NCBI GenBank assembly: GCA_025504975.1
Contig: JANUWI010000004.1
Coordinates: 372,001-436,000, forward strand
Length of the DNA: 64,000 nucleotides
Direction: 5' to 3'
Source of the DNA: Plenodomus lindquistii
Taxonomy: Eukaryota > Ascomycota > Dothideomycetes > Pleosporales > Leptosphaeriaceae
Shown: one piece after another, positions 34,125-44,758 of the stretch
How the letters are laid out: the number at the start of each line of letters is the position of its first letter
Position numbering within the stretch: the stretch's first letter is position 1
Position numbers and translations under genes: made by a program
Notes under the pieces: model-generated
The model's database searches: none
Seen by the model: only the letters and a program-made list of their open reading frames with translations
Told to the model about the DNA's origin: nothing

Positions 34125-34748
34125 ATGGTTCCAAAGAACATAGACCTCTTTGCGTTCCTGCTCTGCAGCAGCCTCTTCAACATTCTCCTCTCACTTTGGT
34201 ACACCGTAAGGCAATTCTTTCCTCTGTTACATTACCTCTTCTCATCCAACCAGACTACCCTTGTCACCGACCGCGAGATCATTCTCATAATCGCGCTTTT
34301 CTCCGTCGTCTCCGTCTCATTTGTTTCGCGCGCCTGGCACCTCAATGCCCTCCCAACCAACGCGGACAGCATGGTACACAAGAACGAACTAGCCGACGCG
34401 CAGTCCTCGCACCGTCGCCGTGTCGCCGCGCTCACATCTGCCCATGCCACCGAACTCAACGACCTGCGAATGACGCTGCAAGCTGCGAATGCGAAATTCG
34501 ATCGTATGCATGGCGACTACGAGTGGCTGTCGAGCATGTACCAGGATCAGATGCGGGGTAGTCAGGAGCAGGACGACCGCATGCAATATCTCGAGCGCAA
34601 GCTTGCTGAAATGGGAGGAGCAACTCCTGGCCTCGCGATGCCCCTGTCTGCACCTTCCACGATGACGAGCTTCGAGGTTCTACCAAAGACGAAAATGGGT
34701 GTGAAGACTGCGAGCTCTCTCGGTAAGATGACGGAGCTTGAAAAGTAG
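34125..34748 (+). CDS. small membrane protein with coiled coil
   Basis: An open frame of 207 residues from the ATG at 34125. Two hydrophobic segments (about 9-40 and 50-72, the latter EIILIIALFSVVSVSFVS) are followed by a charged helical region from about 85 to 170 with heptad-like spacing, then a Ser/Thr-rich tail. No family recognised. Bases 34206-34253 (48 nt, GTAAGG to ACCAG) look like an intron but are divisible by three and lack a stop, so the product may be 191 residues with 16 internal residues removed. Confidence 0.75.
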   Translation: MVPKNIDLFAFLLCSSLFNILLSLWYTVRQFFPLLHYLFSSNQTTLVTDREIILIIALFSVVSVSFVSRAWHLNALPTNADSMVHKNELADAQSSHRRRVAALTSAHATELNDLRMTLQAANAKFDRMHGDYEWLSSMYQDQMRGSQEQDDRMQYLERKLAEMGGATPGLAMPLSAPSTMTSFEVLPKTKMGVKTASSLGKMTELEK

Positions 34749-35346
34749 ACGGTGTCGCCTTGACTGCCTCCACAGTTTGTTGTGTGAGCAGGCTGTCTAC
34801 TGCAGATAGACTTGAGGCCGACCTGGCTTGCCATGCACAAAGGAATTAAAGCAGACTAGATTTGCTGTAACACACTGTTCACATGATTATTCAAGAGACA
34901 AGGAATGTGTTATATGACAACGTGAAGATGCAGGGTATAGGAGATATGGGATGACGGGATGAAAGCGACTAAAGTGATGTGCACGGCGTGTTTGAATGAG
35001 AGCGCGATGACCATATATGCAGCGTCCACTCTTGCGGACCAAGAAGCAGCAAGTAGATAGATGCAGATGGACTAAAACACGGGCTTGGACACTGATGATT
35101 GATGAGACGGTATCTACTCATGGTGTTGCGTATGGTGGTATGGGGTGAAGGAGACACGAGTGAAAGGTGACGTCGGCAGTTTGTTCCCCGGCGTCGGTCC
35201 TGTTCCTGCCGGCGACCTGGGACCGGCCCACACGCCAATGTGACAACATTGGCCCTACGATATCAATACCATCTCGCCGTCGCAATGGCAGCCTGTGACC
35301 CGCCATTTACTGGCGATACGGCCAAGTTCCTGTTGTCGACGCGACC
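34749..35346. other. intergenic upstream of the amidase
   Basis: No gene supported; presumed terminator of the small membrane protein gene and promoter of the amidase gene. Confidence 0.6.
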
Positions 35347-36684
35347 ATGACGCAGCCTTACCACCTTACCGCATCGCAAGCACAAGCCAAGTTCAACGAT
35401 GACTCTCTGACGGTGGAAGAGTACGCGAAGTCACTCTTATCACGGATTGAGACGCGCGACCCCACCGTCCATGCCTGGGCGTACCTCGATCCCGCCCTGG
35501 TGCTCCAACGCGCCCGCGAGCTCGACCAGACGCCGCGCGAGCAACGGGGGCCCCTACATGGAGTTGCAATTGCAGTCAAAGATGTAATCCTCACGCGAGA
35601 CATGCCGACGCAGTACAACTCTGCCATGTATGAGGGCGATGCGCCCAAGATTGATGCGGGGAGCATCGCCATTCTGCGGGCCAAAGGGGCCTTGATCTTG
35701 GGCAAGACGACAACGACCGAGTTCGCAGCAACCACCGTCGGCCCTGCGTACAATGGCCCCAAGACGACAAACCCCCACGATCCATCTCGCACCCCCGGCG
35801 GCTCGTCTTCAGGCTCGGGGGCCGCTGTGGGCGACCTGCAAGTGCCCATTGGCCTGGGCACACAGACGGTGGGCAGTACAATCCGCCCCGGCTCCTTCAA
35901 CGGCATCTACGCCATGAAGCCAACCTGGGGCGCCATCACCCGCGAGGGCCAGAAGCTCTACTCGCTGATCCTCGACACGCTGGGCCTGTACGCGCGCAGC
36001 GTCGACGACCTCAAGCTCATGCTCGATGCTTTCCACGTCATCGACGACGATGTCATAGAACCCTTCAGCATCGCCGGCTCGAGATTCGCTCTCCTCACCT
36101 TCCCCACGCCAGAATGGCCAGCCATGGGCCCCGGCACCCTCGCTGCGCTCAGAAAATCTGCAGACCTGCTCCGCGCACACGGCGCCATTGTCGAGGAAAT
36201 CACCCTGCCTGACGAGTTTCGCAAGATGTATGAACACCACCTCCTCGTTTTGTCTGCAGACGGTCGCGCCGCCTTCCTGCCCGAATACACAATGTCCAAA
36301 TCCTCTTTAGACTCTTTACTCATCGAGCACGTTGAGAATCACAACCGTTACACACGGAAAGCCCAATTACGTGCTTTTGACCAACTCGCAGCCATGCGGC
36401 CAAAACTCGACGCCCTGGCCGAAGGATACGCAGCGATACTAGCCCCGAGTGTCATGGATGAAGCGCCCGTGGGATTGGAAACAACGGGCAATGCAGCATT
36501 ATGTGCGCCGTGGACGGTCATGCATATGCCCGTTGTGACTGTGCCGGGCTTCGAGGGAGAGAATGGGATGCCGGTTGGGGTGAGCTTGGTAGCGCCGAGG
36601 TTTCGGGATCAGTACCTGTTGGGGGTCGCGAGTGAGGTTGGCAAGGTATTTGAGACGGAAGGGGGTTGGAAGAGAAAATTTTGA
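35347..36684 (+). CDS. amidase-signature family hydrolase
   Basis: Hydrolyses a carboxamide with the Ser-cisSer-Lys triad of the amidase signature family; the substrate is unknown. Intronless, 445 residues, a normal size. Lys78 lies in HGVAIAVKDVI. The Gly/Ser-rich box TPGGSSSGSGAAVG at about 149-162 carries the cis-Ser. The nucleophile is Ser177 in GTQTVGSTIRPGSFNG. The last element follows the GTQT-GS-IRP subtype rather than GTD-GGSIR-P, which points to the glutamyl-tRNA amidotransferase A-like or allophanate-hydrolase-like amidases rather than FAAH. There is no signal peptide. A thiamine-diphosphate enzyme follows 0.5 kb downstream on the same strand. Confidence 0.94.
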   Translation: MTQPYHLTASQAQAKFNDDSLTVEEYAKSLLSRIETRDPTVHAWAYLDPALVLQRARELDQTPREQRGPLHGVAIAVKDVILTRDMPTQYNSAMYEGDAPKIDAGSIAILRAKGALILGKTTTTEFAATTVGPAYNGPKTTNPHDPSRTPGGSSSGSGAAVGDLQVPIGLGTQTVGSTIRPGSFNGIYAMKPTWGAITREGQKLYSLILDTLGLYARSVDDLKLMLDAFHVIDDDVIEPFSIAGSRFALLTFPTPEWPAMGPGTLAALRKSADLLRAHGAIVEEITLPDEFRKMYEHHLLVLSADGRAAFLPEYTMSKSSLDSLLIEHVENHNRYTRKAQLRAFDQLAAMRPKLDALAEGYAAILAPSVMDEAPVGLETTGNAALCAPWTVMHMPVVTVPGFEGENGMPVGVSLVAPRFRDQYLLGVASEVGKVFETEGGWKRKF

Positions 36685-37187
36685 GCTGGTAGGGAGCAGA
36701 AACGAGAATAAGTTAATCAAGTGTCTTGACTTGGATGTACTACATCTCACTGCTTGATGCTGTCCAATCCCAAGTAATGTCTGCAGACTACTCTACCTGC
36801 CGCTTATCACGTTTAGAGCGCTATACTTTTATAAAGGGTTTACCGAATAGGGCAGCGCTAACCTGGACCTACAGCACGACGCGTAGGCGGGGTCACCCCA
36901 CACTTCCCACCTGCACGTCTCATCCAACGATGCGCCCAAGTCCCACCATACCAAGACCGTTACTCGAGACACGCTTGTCAGCCCAGCTCTACAACATCCT
37001 CGGAACAATACAAGTAAATGTTAGCTACATTATCTTAGGTCTATAGCGCAACACAACATTAATGTCCATGTCAAATTACCACGTGCACCCTCACTCTTGC
37101 CTGCACACGTTCCCCGACTAGACTGACCACCACGCCAATCTGCACATCAATAATAAGAAATCACGCCCCTCCCGCTAGCATTCAACT
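36685..37187. other. intergenic upstream of the ThDP enzyme
   Basis: About 500 bp without a supported gene. Confidence 0.6.
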
Positions 37188-39341
37188 ATGGCGCCCCAGA
37201 GCCATGCCTTGGATCTGCAGATTCCAAAACACAGAGATCTCCTAGGGGGCGACCTGCTCGCACAATCTTTACACGCCCTAGGTGTTCGTGTGTTATTCGG
37301 GTTGCATGGGGGGCATCTTGATGCATTTTTGATGGGTTGTGCGGACATGAATATGAGGCTTGTGGACACGAGACACGAGACCGTTGCCGTGCAGGCAGCC
37401 GAGGGCTGGGCCAAGGTGAACGTACAGGCAGAAGGAGAAGAGAAGGGTGGAGGTGTAGGTGTGTGCTTTGTCACTGCAAACAGTGGGCATGTGGACTCTC
37501 CCAAGATATCACTTAGATCACACAGCAAGACTGACGATTGCGTAGATTCTGCAACGGTATCCCCGGCCTTGCAACCGCCTTTGCGGACCGTAGCCCAATC
37601 CTCTGCATTACTAGCTCCCCTCCGCTCCGCGATGCTGAGACAAATGCCCTCCAAGGCTTTCATGATCAAGTTGTTCTCGCGAAACCTATGACCAAGTTTG
37701 CTCATCGGAGTACGTTTGTGCCCTATTTGCCAATTCGTTCGCATGGGACTCCTGCACCCATGATTTGATCGTCTGTGGTGCTGTAGTGTAGTATCGAGGA
37801 GAAGGAGAAAAGCTGACTGATGAGCAACAGTCACCAATCCCGAGGAAATTCCCCGTATAACCTCCCTTGCCTACCGCACCGCAAATTCTGGTACACCAGG
37901 CCCTGTGCTTTTAGATTTCCCCATCGACATACTGTTTACGCCCGTCGACGACATCAATCGTATCAGTTGGGGTAATATTGCTGCGCCCTTGGCTAGTCGA
38001 CCTGGTCCGGACCCACGAGCTATCAGAGAATTGGCAGGCTTGCTGAGCAAAGCCGAACGACCGGTGATAATTGTCGGGACTGGAGCCAAAGACGTGAGTT
38101 CTTCCACTTTCATGGTGTGGTATTTCTCAGATGGTGAATCATATGCTAACCCGGACGGACTATGGTACCAGGCCGTCAAGCAAGTCTCAAATCTGTCAAC
38201 AACACTCAATGTCCCCATATTCCACTCTCCCAAATTCAGCACAACATTCCCGTCATCTCACGCGCTTCACGGCGGCTCCGCAGCCCTTCTTGCTCTTTTA
38301 CCTTTACTCGGCCACCAACAACCAGACTTGGTGGTTCTACTCGGCGCCCGAACAGGCTTCATCCTCGGCGGACGCAGCGGCGCCATAATCCCCAACTCCA
38401 ATTGCACGGTCGCACAAATCGACATCGACGGTGCAGAAATCGGACGCAGCACATTCGTCGACCTGGGCATTGTAAGCGACGTCTCGCTCGCCGTAGACGC
38501 ACTCAATACCCTCTTATTATCCAACAATACTAGCAACGCATCTCCTACGGTATCAAACTCTTGGAATAAAACACTCCTAGCACTCAAAGATTTCCGCTCA
38601 CCAGCCAACGAAGCAGAAGCAAAAATCAACCCAGACGACGGCGCCATGCACCCTTACCACGCACTCAGCGCCCTCTTCCCCCTCCTCCCACAGAACCACA
38701 TTCTCTCCCTCGACGGCGGCGAATGCGCAGGCTGGTCCTTGCAATGTCTCTACCTGGCACGACACTCGCTCTCCCTCGTACCAACAGGCTATCTCGGCTT
38801 CCTAGGGAACGGATGGGGCTACAGTCTCGGAGCCGCGATTGCAGCGCCCGACACATGGGTTGTCAATATCCAAGGCGACGGGAGCGCGGGATTCCATTTA
38901 GCAGAGCTAGATACATTTGTGAGAATGGGCGTGAGGGTGCTGACCGTCGTTGTGAATAATAGCGCCTGGGGTATGAGTTTGTCCGGGCAGGATCTCGTGT
39001 ATGGGGAGAAGACGGCTACGAGGGCGATTTCGAGGCTGAATCCTGAGACGAGGTATCATGAGGTTGCGGGGGGGTTTGGGATGCAGGCGTATTGCATTTC
39101 TGCGGCGGATCCGGCGGTTAAGAAGGGTAATGTGGAGGAAACGTTTGCTGCGACGATAGAGGCGTTGCGGGTGGCGGTCAAGAGTATAGTGGATAGTGGG
39201 AAGAGCGGGTTCATTGATCTAAGGGTCAGTGCAAAACCGGTGCATGATGGGACTAAGGCTATGGTGGGGGATACGAAGGAAGAGGGTATGATTGTTGTGC
39301 CGTATTACGATAATTTGCCAAGGCCAAGGTATGATAAATAG
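37188..39341 (+). CDS. thiamine-diphosphate enzyme, acetolactate synthase/benzaldehyde lyase-like
   Basis: Carboligase or lyase of the IlvB-like ThDP superfamily; the exact reaction is not clear. Exons 37188-37486, 37546-37709, 37831-38093 and 38172-39341 give 631 residues. Seen: the cofactor-activating Glu64 in DTRHETVAVQAAEGWAK, the FAD/central domain start PVIIVGTGAKD, and the ThDP/Mg motif GDGSAGFHLAELDTF...VNNSAWGMS at about residue 477. The first intron has a GC donor (GCATGT) and AG acceptor; no GT alternative restores SGFCNGIPGLATAFADRSP. The third intron (38094-38171) is 78 nt, in frame and stop-free, with a TGCTAAC branch-like site, so its retention would insert 26 residues. There is no organelle targeting peptide or C-terminal SKL-type signal. 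Confidence 0.91.
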
Positions 39342-39812
39342 AGACACAGCATGGGCGGGACAAATTTATTGTGATACATTTTGAGAGCGTGCATATCCGT
39401 GAAAGCATACCATAAGGCACGGATATACATTAAGATTGCTGGGTGTGGACTGTATACCTGCCTCGAACGCGGGTATATACTTGTAAAGTGATCGATCTGG
39501 AATGCCTGTCCCGACAGATGACACGCGTGTAACGAACCCTGAGCAAATGAAGCTCGAGACATGGGGTCTTGCTGATGAACGTATGTTCGCACTCGTTCGG
39601 GGAAGCGGGGCAGTAAGTGTGGTGAGCACGCGCTGCCTGATTCCGTTTGTCAGTGGCAGATGCCTAGAAGCAAATGCAGTCGAGTTCCCTGGGAATTCTC
39701 TCACCATCAACGCTGCACTCACCGTCACTCCCGCACACGCACACACAATACTCTCACTCAACCTACCCTGACCGACCAACTTCTCACGCCCCTCTTCCCT
39801 CTGGCCTCCAGA
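39342..39812. other. intergenic, 0.5 kb
   Basis: No gene supported; opposing frames in 39366-39779 overlap and lack domains. Confidence 0.55.
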
Positions 39813-40344
39813 ATGGCAGTTAGTCTTTCATACCCAAGCCTAATCACCCGACTAACTGATCTAGCTTTCTGCGGCTCTCCAAGCCGTCACCATCATCTTG
39901 GTGCTCCTCTTCTTCATCATCGCCACGGGGACTATTGGCTACATCATAGTCCGTCGTCAGACACGTGACATCCATACCAAGCCCATCGACATGGAGATGG
40001 ATACGCCTCGCGACGGCCATCACCGCAGCCGTAAGCTCACAGGCCATGCACCGAGCCCATCTCTAGAGCATGGTCCGGGCCCTACCATTGTCAGCACAGC
40101 ACCCATCCACCCCTCGCCTTCTCGTACAGTCAGGATACAGGCCCGTGAGCCCTCCGAAGGTGTTAAGGTGGTACGTTTTACATCGGAATCACCGGAGAGA
40201 TCATCTAGCTTGCGCCGCGCCATGCTGGATATTGGTGTGGAAACTGAGGTCAAGTGCGAGAAGAACGTCACTGAGGGTGAGAAGGCGACATCAAGTGAAG
40301 GATGTCACAGGAAGAGCAGAGGATACTCGGGTGCATGGCCGTGA
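39813..40344 (+). CDS. small single-pass membrane protein, uncharacterised
   Basis: Function unknown. A 6-nt first coding exon (39813-39818, Met-Ala) joins 39865-40344 across a 46-nt intron with GTTAGT donor, ACTAAC branch-like site and TAG acceptor, giving 161 residues. Residues about 5-30 (AALQAVTIILVLLFFIIATG) form one hydrophobic helix near the N-terminus, followed by a basic, Ser/Thr- and Pro-rich cytosolic tail without a known motif. The second exon has no ATG before its membrane helix, which is why I favour the tiny first exon. Confidence 0.65.
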
Positions 40345-40819
40345 GGAAGCGAGACGGATAGACATTTGACAAGCACGATTAAGTTTAGAGAGGGAGAAAT
40401 ATTGGATGCATTGATTTCAGCTCTAGCATGAGCTGCGAGAGTAGATTTGGCAGCGACTCAGCAAGAATGAAAAAAGAGAATGATACTTTACCTCTACACT
40501 CTGAGCACTTCACGAATATTCGCATCCTGACATCACACCATCATCACACGCACTTGCAGGGTGGGAGAAGGAGAAAATGGGGGAGAGGGGAAGGGGAAAT
40601 GGCAATCAAGCATCGTCATCGTGCCTCGCGGCATTCAGACTCAGCGACACCTAGTGGGGGGAGAAGAACCTTTATTTTCATTGACTCCGCATCATCATGC
40701 CTCCATATATAGCCGTTAATGCATGCCATAATCGTGTTGGCAGAAACCCATTCCCAGACACCATGTTTTGAGTAAGCCGAGAAGAGGAAGAAGACGGGAT
40801 CGTACTCGCACACACACAT
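40345..40819. other. convergent intergenic region
   Basis: Lies between the 3' ends of the small membrane protein gene and RPS17. Nothing recognised. Confidence 0.6.
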
Positions 40820-41402
40820 CTAAGCGCGGGGAGGGCCGTTGAAGCGGCGGGGGCCGCGCTCGACGACTTGTTGCTGGGAGACGGCGATGACATTTGTGGG
40901 GATGTTGTCAAACTGTGTGTATTGTCAGCAGTGAAACGGGCAGGTCATATAGATGTGAGGAGACGTACACCGAGGCTCTTGAGCAGGTCCTTGGTCTCCT
41001 GGTCGACATCGAGAGATCCAGACTCGCTGTTTTGGGTGAAGTCGAGGGCCGAGATCTCGGGGACGTATTGATCCTTGCGTTCACGCTCCTCTTCCTGGAG
41101 CTTGAAGGAGATACCGCGGACGGGACCACGCTGGATGCGCTTCATCAAGTGCGTTGTGTAGCCGGCAATCTTGTTGCGCAGGCGCTTGGAGGCGATGATG
41201 GCAATCTACAAAGCAATTAGACCACCGTTTCGACATATCGCGGCATACCAGCACACGGCGTGTGTGGACTGCCTCATGTTCGTATCCTCACCTCATCGCA
41301 GATCCTCTTGTTGGTCTCGAAGTCGAGCGAGAGCTTGGGGTAGTACCGCTCAATGATGACCTTGGCGGACTTCTTGACGGTCTTGGTTCGGACACGACCC
41401 AT
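40820..41402 (-). CDS. RPS17: 40S ribosomal protein S17 (eS17)
   Basis: Structural protein of the small cytosolic ribosomal subunit. Three exons, 41402-41292, 41205-40969 and 40912-40820, give 146 residues, the expected length. Seen: N-terminal [65 protein letters not shown], and the end [10 protein letters not shown]. Introns are 86 and 56 nt with GT-AG ends. Confidence 0.98.
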
Positions 41403-41831
41403 GTTGGCGACTTTTGATGTGGATGGGAAGAGGTCGTGAAGGGACGGGAAGGGGCGGTGGCTGTCGAGTTAGTTGGTTGTCGCTGGAGAGGGGAGAAGTT
41501 GCATGTTCGATATTCTCGCCTGTTGTGTGGTGTGGCCCGTGCATCGGCCATTCTTCATTCAGTAAGGTGCCACAGCATGCGTAGGCTAAGTGGGTCCTTA
41601 TGAACTACAAACGCGACTGAACATTGCACTGACAGAACATTAGACTGACTGAACATTGGAGTTGTATAAACTTGATCGCTATCATTCGCTCGCTAATTAA
41701 AACACAAAGGGATTCCTGTCCCAAGACTTGGGAAGTCAACGCCATCCAGGCCCGCCATCTCCAAGACATGCCAGCCTTTTCACATGCAAACTCTATCATC
41801 CATTCTCAGGTACCCAAAACAGCTTGCCAGT
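41403..41831. other. intergenic upstream of RPS17
   Basis: About 430 bp between the RPS17 start and the stop of the Ca2+/H+ exchanger gene, which lies upstream on the same strand. Presumed RPS17 promoter; no motif assigned. Confidence 0.6.
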
Positions 41832-43376
41832 CTAGTGACCACCCCCCTCAGCCGCTGCACCGTGTCCGGCTGGGTTGGGGAAGTAGAACGCGCAGATAGC
41901 AATGACAATGTAGATCAAAATACACAGCACGCCCTCCAGGTAGTTAGACTTCTTATCCCTCAAAAACGACCCCACGGCAAGGACAGCAAGTACGAGTGCG
42001 ACAGCGTCGAACATGGCGAAGTTGTAGTCCATGTGCACGCCAATACCCCAGCCAACCAACACAACAAGCGGGGCGTTGAACATGGCAGTCTGAATTGACG
42101 CACCGAGGACATGCGCCAGCGCCATATTGATCTGATTATCGTACGCTTCATCAATGGCGAGGAGGTGCTCGGCGACCTTCTCAACGAGAGGCACGAGGAT
42201 GAGACCGATAAACGCATCGCTCACACCTCTCTCCACGATTGCAGGGATCTCGAGAACAAGGAAGACGGCGATGAGCGAAACGCACGCAAGGGAAATGGCG
42301 AGTGCGACAATGACTTCGATAAGGGTGAGCTTGGGCTTTGCAAGTTCCTCGTGGCGATCTTTGTCTTTATGGTCGTCTGCCTCGTAGATCTCGTGGAACA
42401 GGCCATCGTGCGAGACGGTCTGGTAGCCAATGTAGATGAGATAGCCGACGATGGAGATGATAGCCACGCCACGGGAGATGAGACGCGTATTGTACTCGAT
42501 AAGGGCGGGGGTGGCGTCGTAGTCAGCATTGTTGTAGAGGTACTTGTAAAAGACGGCGGGAAGGACCAAGGCCACTGTTGCTATTAGTAAGGCTCAATCT
42601 TCAAACGCTTAGAGGGAACTTACTGCTAGCGACAAGCATCAGACCGCTACCATTCTCAGACACGGCAGAATGGAACTCCTGGACGTCGTGCTTGATACCG
42701 CCAGCCACGAAACAGGCGCCCAGACAGAGCAGGATGTTGGCAAGAATCGAACCCAGAATCGCAGCCTTGATGACGATAACATTGGAGTTGTTGACAGACG
42801 TCTTGAGCAAGACCATGAACAAGATAATCTCAACGACAGATCCGAATGTCGTCTCAAGAACGACAGCGAAGGCCTTGTGCGGCATCTTGCGAGACAGCTC
42901 TTGGCCTGCGAAACCCAGCAGGTTGGCGGCAGGAAGCATGGCGATGTAGTTGGTGACGAAGATTGCAAGATGCCATTCTGGTCGTGCGAAGTGCTACATT
43001 TTATCAGCCTACGTTCGCGCAAGTATGTGTGCGTGTGAACTCAGCGTACGAGAGCGATGGCGACTGGGACAATGGGCCACAAGCAGTTGCACAGCATGGA
43101 CAGCGTACTGCTACTACGCCCGCTGATGACAAGGAATTTGATCGGGTTGAAGCCGCTTCTGCCACTCTCCCCCTCGGGGTGGATGCCTTTGGTCACCGAA
43201 TGTCCATTGTGGTTGTACCGTGGAAGTACCTCACGACGTTTCTCTCGCCTGGTCATGTCGTCGTTGTGTAGACCATTGCGAGTCGTCTTCTCGGTTGTGT
43301 ATTGGCGCGATGATCGCCCGTGGGTGTGCGAGGTCCTGCCATTTGGATAGTCTCGCGAGGAACGGTGATGCGCCAT
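41832..43376 (-). CDS. VCX1: vacuolar Ca2+/H+ exchanger (CAX family)
   Basis: Proton-driven uptake of calcium into the vacuole. Three exons, 43376-43050, 42993-42624 and 42580-41832, give 481 residues. A basic, disordered N-terminus of about 75 residues precedes eleven or so membrane helices. The two CAX repeats are seen: GSVVEIILFMVLLKTSVNN with ILGSILANILLCLGACF in the first half, and PLVEKVAEHLLAIDEAYDNQINMALAHVLGASIQTAMF in the second, each with the conserved Glu of the ion-binding helix. An acidic/His cluster (EIYEADDHKDKDRHEE) lies in the loop between the halves. Introns are 56 and 43 nt. The acceptor of the last intron has two close options differing by a few residues. Confidence 0.95.
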
Positions 43377-44758
43377 ATTTGTGGGTGAGTCGTGTAGCGT
43401 TGAACTGCGAGTGCAGCTGAGAAGGTCAAATGGTGCTATATGCAGGCATTCACAGCGCAGTGTTTGATGTGTTTCAGCACGCGCGGGCCTTGCAGTGATT
43501 GCGCAGCAGCAGCAATTGCAACCAAGGAGACGTCAAGGAACAAGGAGAATGGGAAGACAGAGCAAGATGGCGAATAAGATAGGAATCCAGGTAACGAAGC
43601 TGTCAAAGGTCCAGGCGTCACAAAAGCGCCGAGCGTCCTGGCGGACGTCTTGACGAGTAACTATACCGCCAATTCCTTGTTTACAAGCATGCAGGTGCAT
43701 CGTGCAACGGCCGGTCTGGCCGCATTGGTGCTTTCCTCCCAACCACCGGCATAGCCCCGATCGTGTTATTCGCTGGCAATCCACTTTCACCGTTGTGCCA
43801 AGGCGACTACAACACAGCAGGCTTCTCCAATTCGCGGAAGAGCGTGGCTGGCAGTGTCAAGCTTGTCTGACAAGCGCAAGCTTAGTGAGGACCGACACGT
43901 CACTAAGCTTTGAAGACAAATTCCTGGCGATGCTTGACTGCCCCTTGGCTGCACGAGCCCTGATTTTTTGTCGTTGTGTTTCAGGGTTTCAGGGGATGCA
44001 AAGTGATGTCACAGCCCTACAGGCGGGGATCGATGCGCCATCTCATCTCTGTGATGATGTTTCCTATGATATTGTGTAGGAAAGGATCTCGAGCTCCACT
44101 GTACTATCTAGTGGCCAGTAATACGTGGTAGGATCATGGAAGTGATCTCTGCACAACTCTCAAGTAGTCCCATCTCAGGACTTGCTGCTCTCAACCGTGA
44201 GGCCTAGGCGGTGTCAGGAGTCAGGGTGAGCGGGAGTCTTGCGAAACCAGGCCAAAAGGGGGAAGGCCCGATCTGTGCACATCGCAATCCTCAAGCACAC
44301 TCCAAAGTACGCACGGAGAAAGCACTCGACGCCCCAGCCTCCAACGCAGAGGATCATCTGATCATTTGGTTGTTAGACCTCTTCCAATACGTTGGTGTTC
44401 TCGCGGCGCTGCCACAGCAGGCGCAATGTTTACAAGCCTCCGAGTGCAGGTCGTAGTTGGCCCCAACGGGATGTGGTCTTTCGTCTGCCAATCAACTTTC
44501 TCTTGCGGTATTCTTTGAGATGCGCATCCCACCTGACGCGTGAGATTCCTATTGAGTTACGCTCCATGTACCATACACAAACTTCAAGGTTGTCACAACC
44601 CCAGAGGTCAGCTGGCAGTGCACGTGGACAGGCGTTATCAGTGGGCGCGTGCTCAGAGCTCGGCGTCGTGCCTGGCGTCATGGCAACAGCACGACGACAA
44701 CGACTTATACTTCAAACATCACCAACCCATCCGCAGCATCCCCAACATCATCTTCATC
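43377..44758. other. intergenic, about 1.4 kb
   Basis: Divergent upstream regions of the Ca2+/H+ exchanger and aminopeptidase genes. Contains a short perfect inverted repeat at 43878-43910. No gene supported. Confidence 0.55.
43878..43910. repeat. 11-bp perfect inverted repeat
   Basis: AAGCTTAGTGA at 43878-43888 and its exact complement at 43900-43910 are separated by 11 bases; could form a hairpin. Confidence 0.85.
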
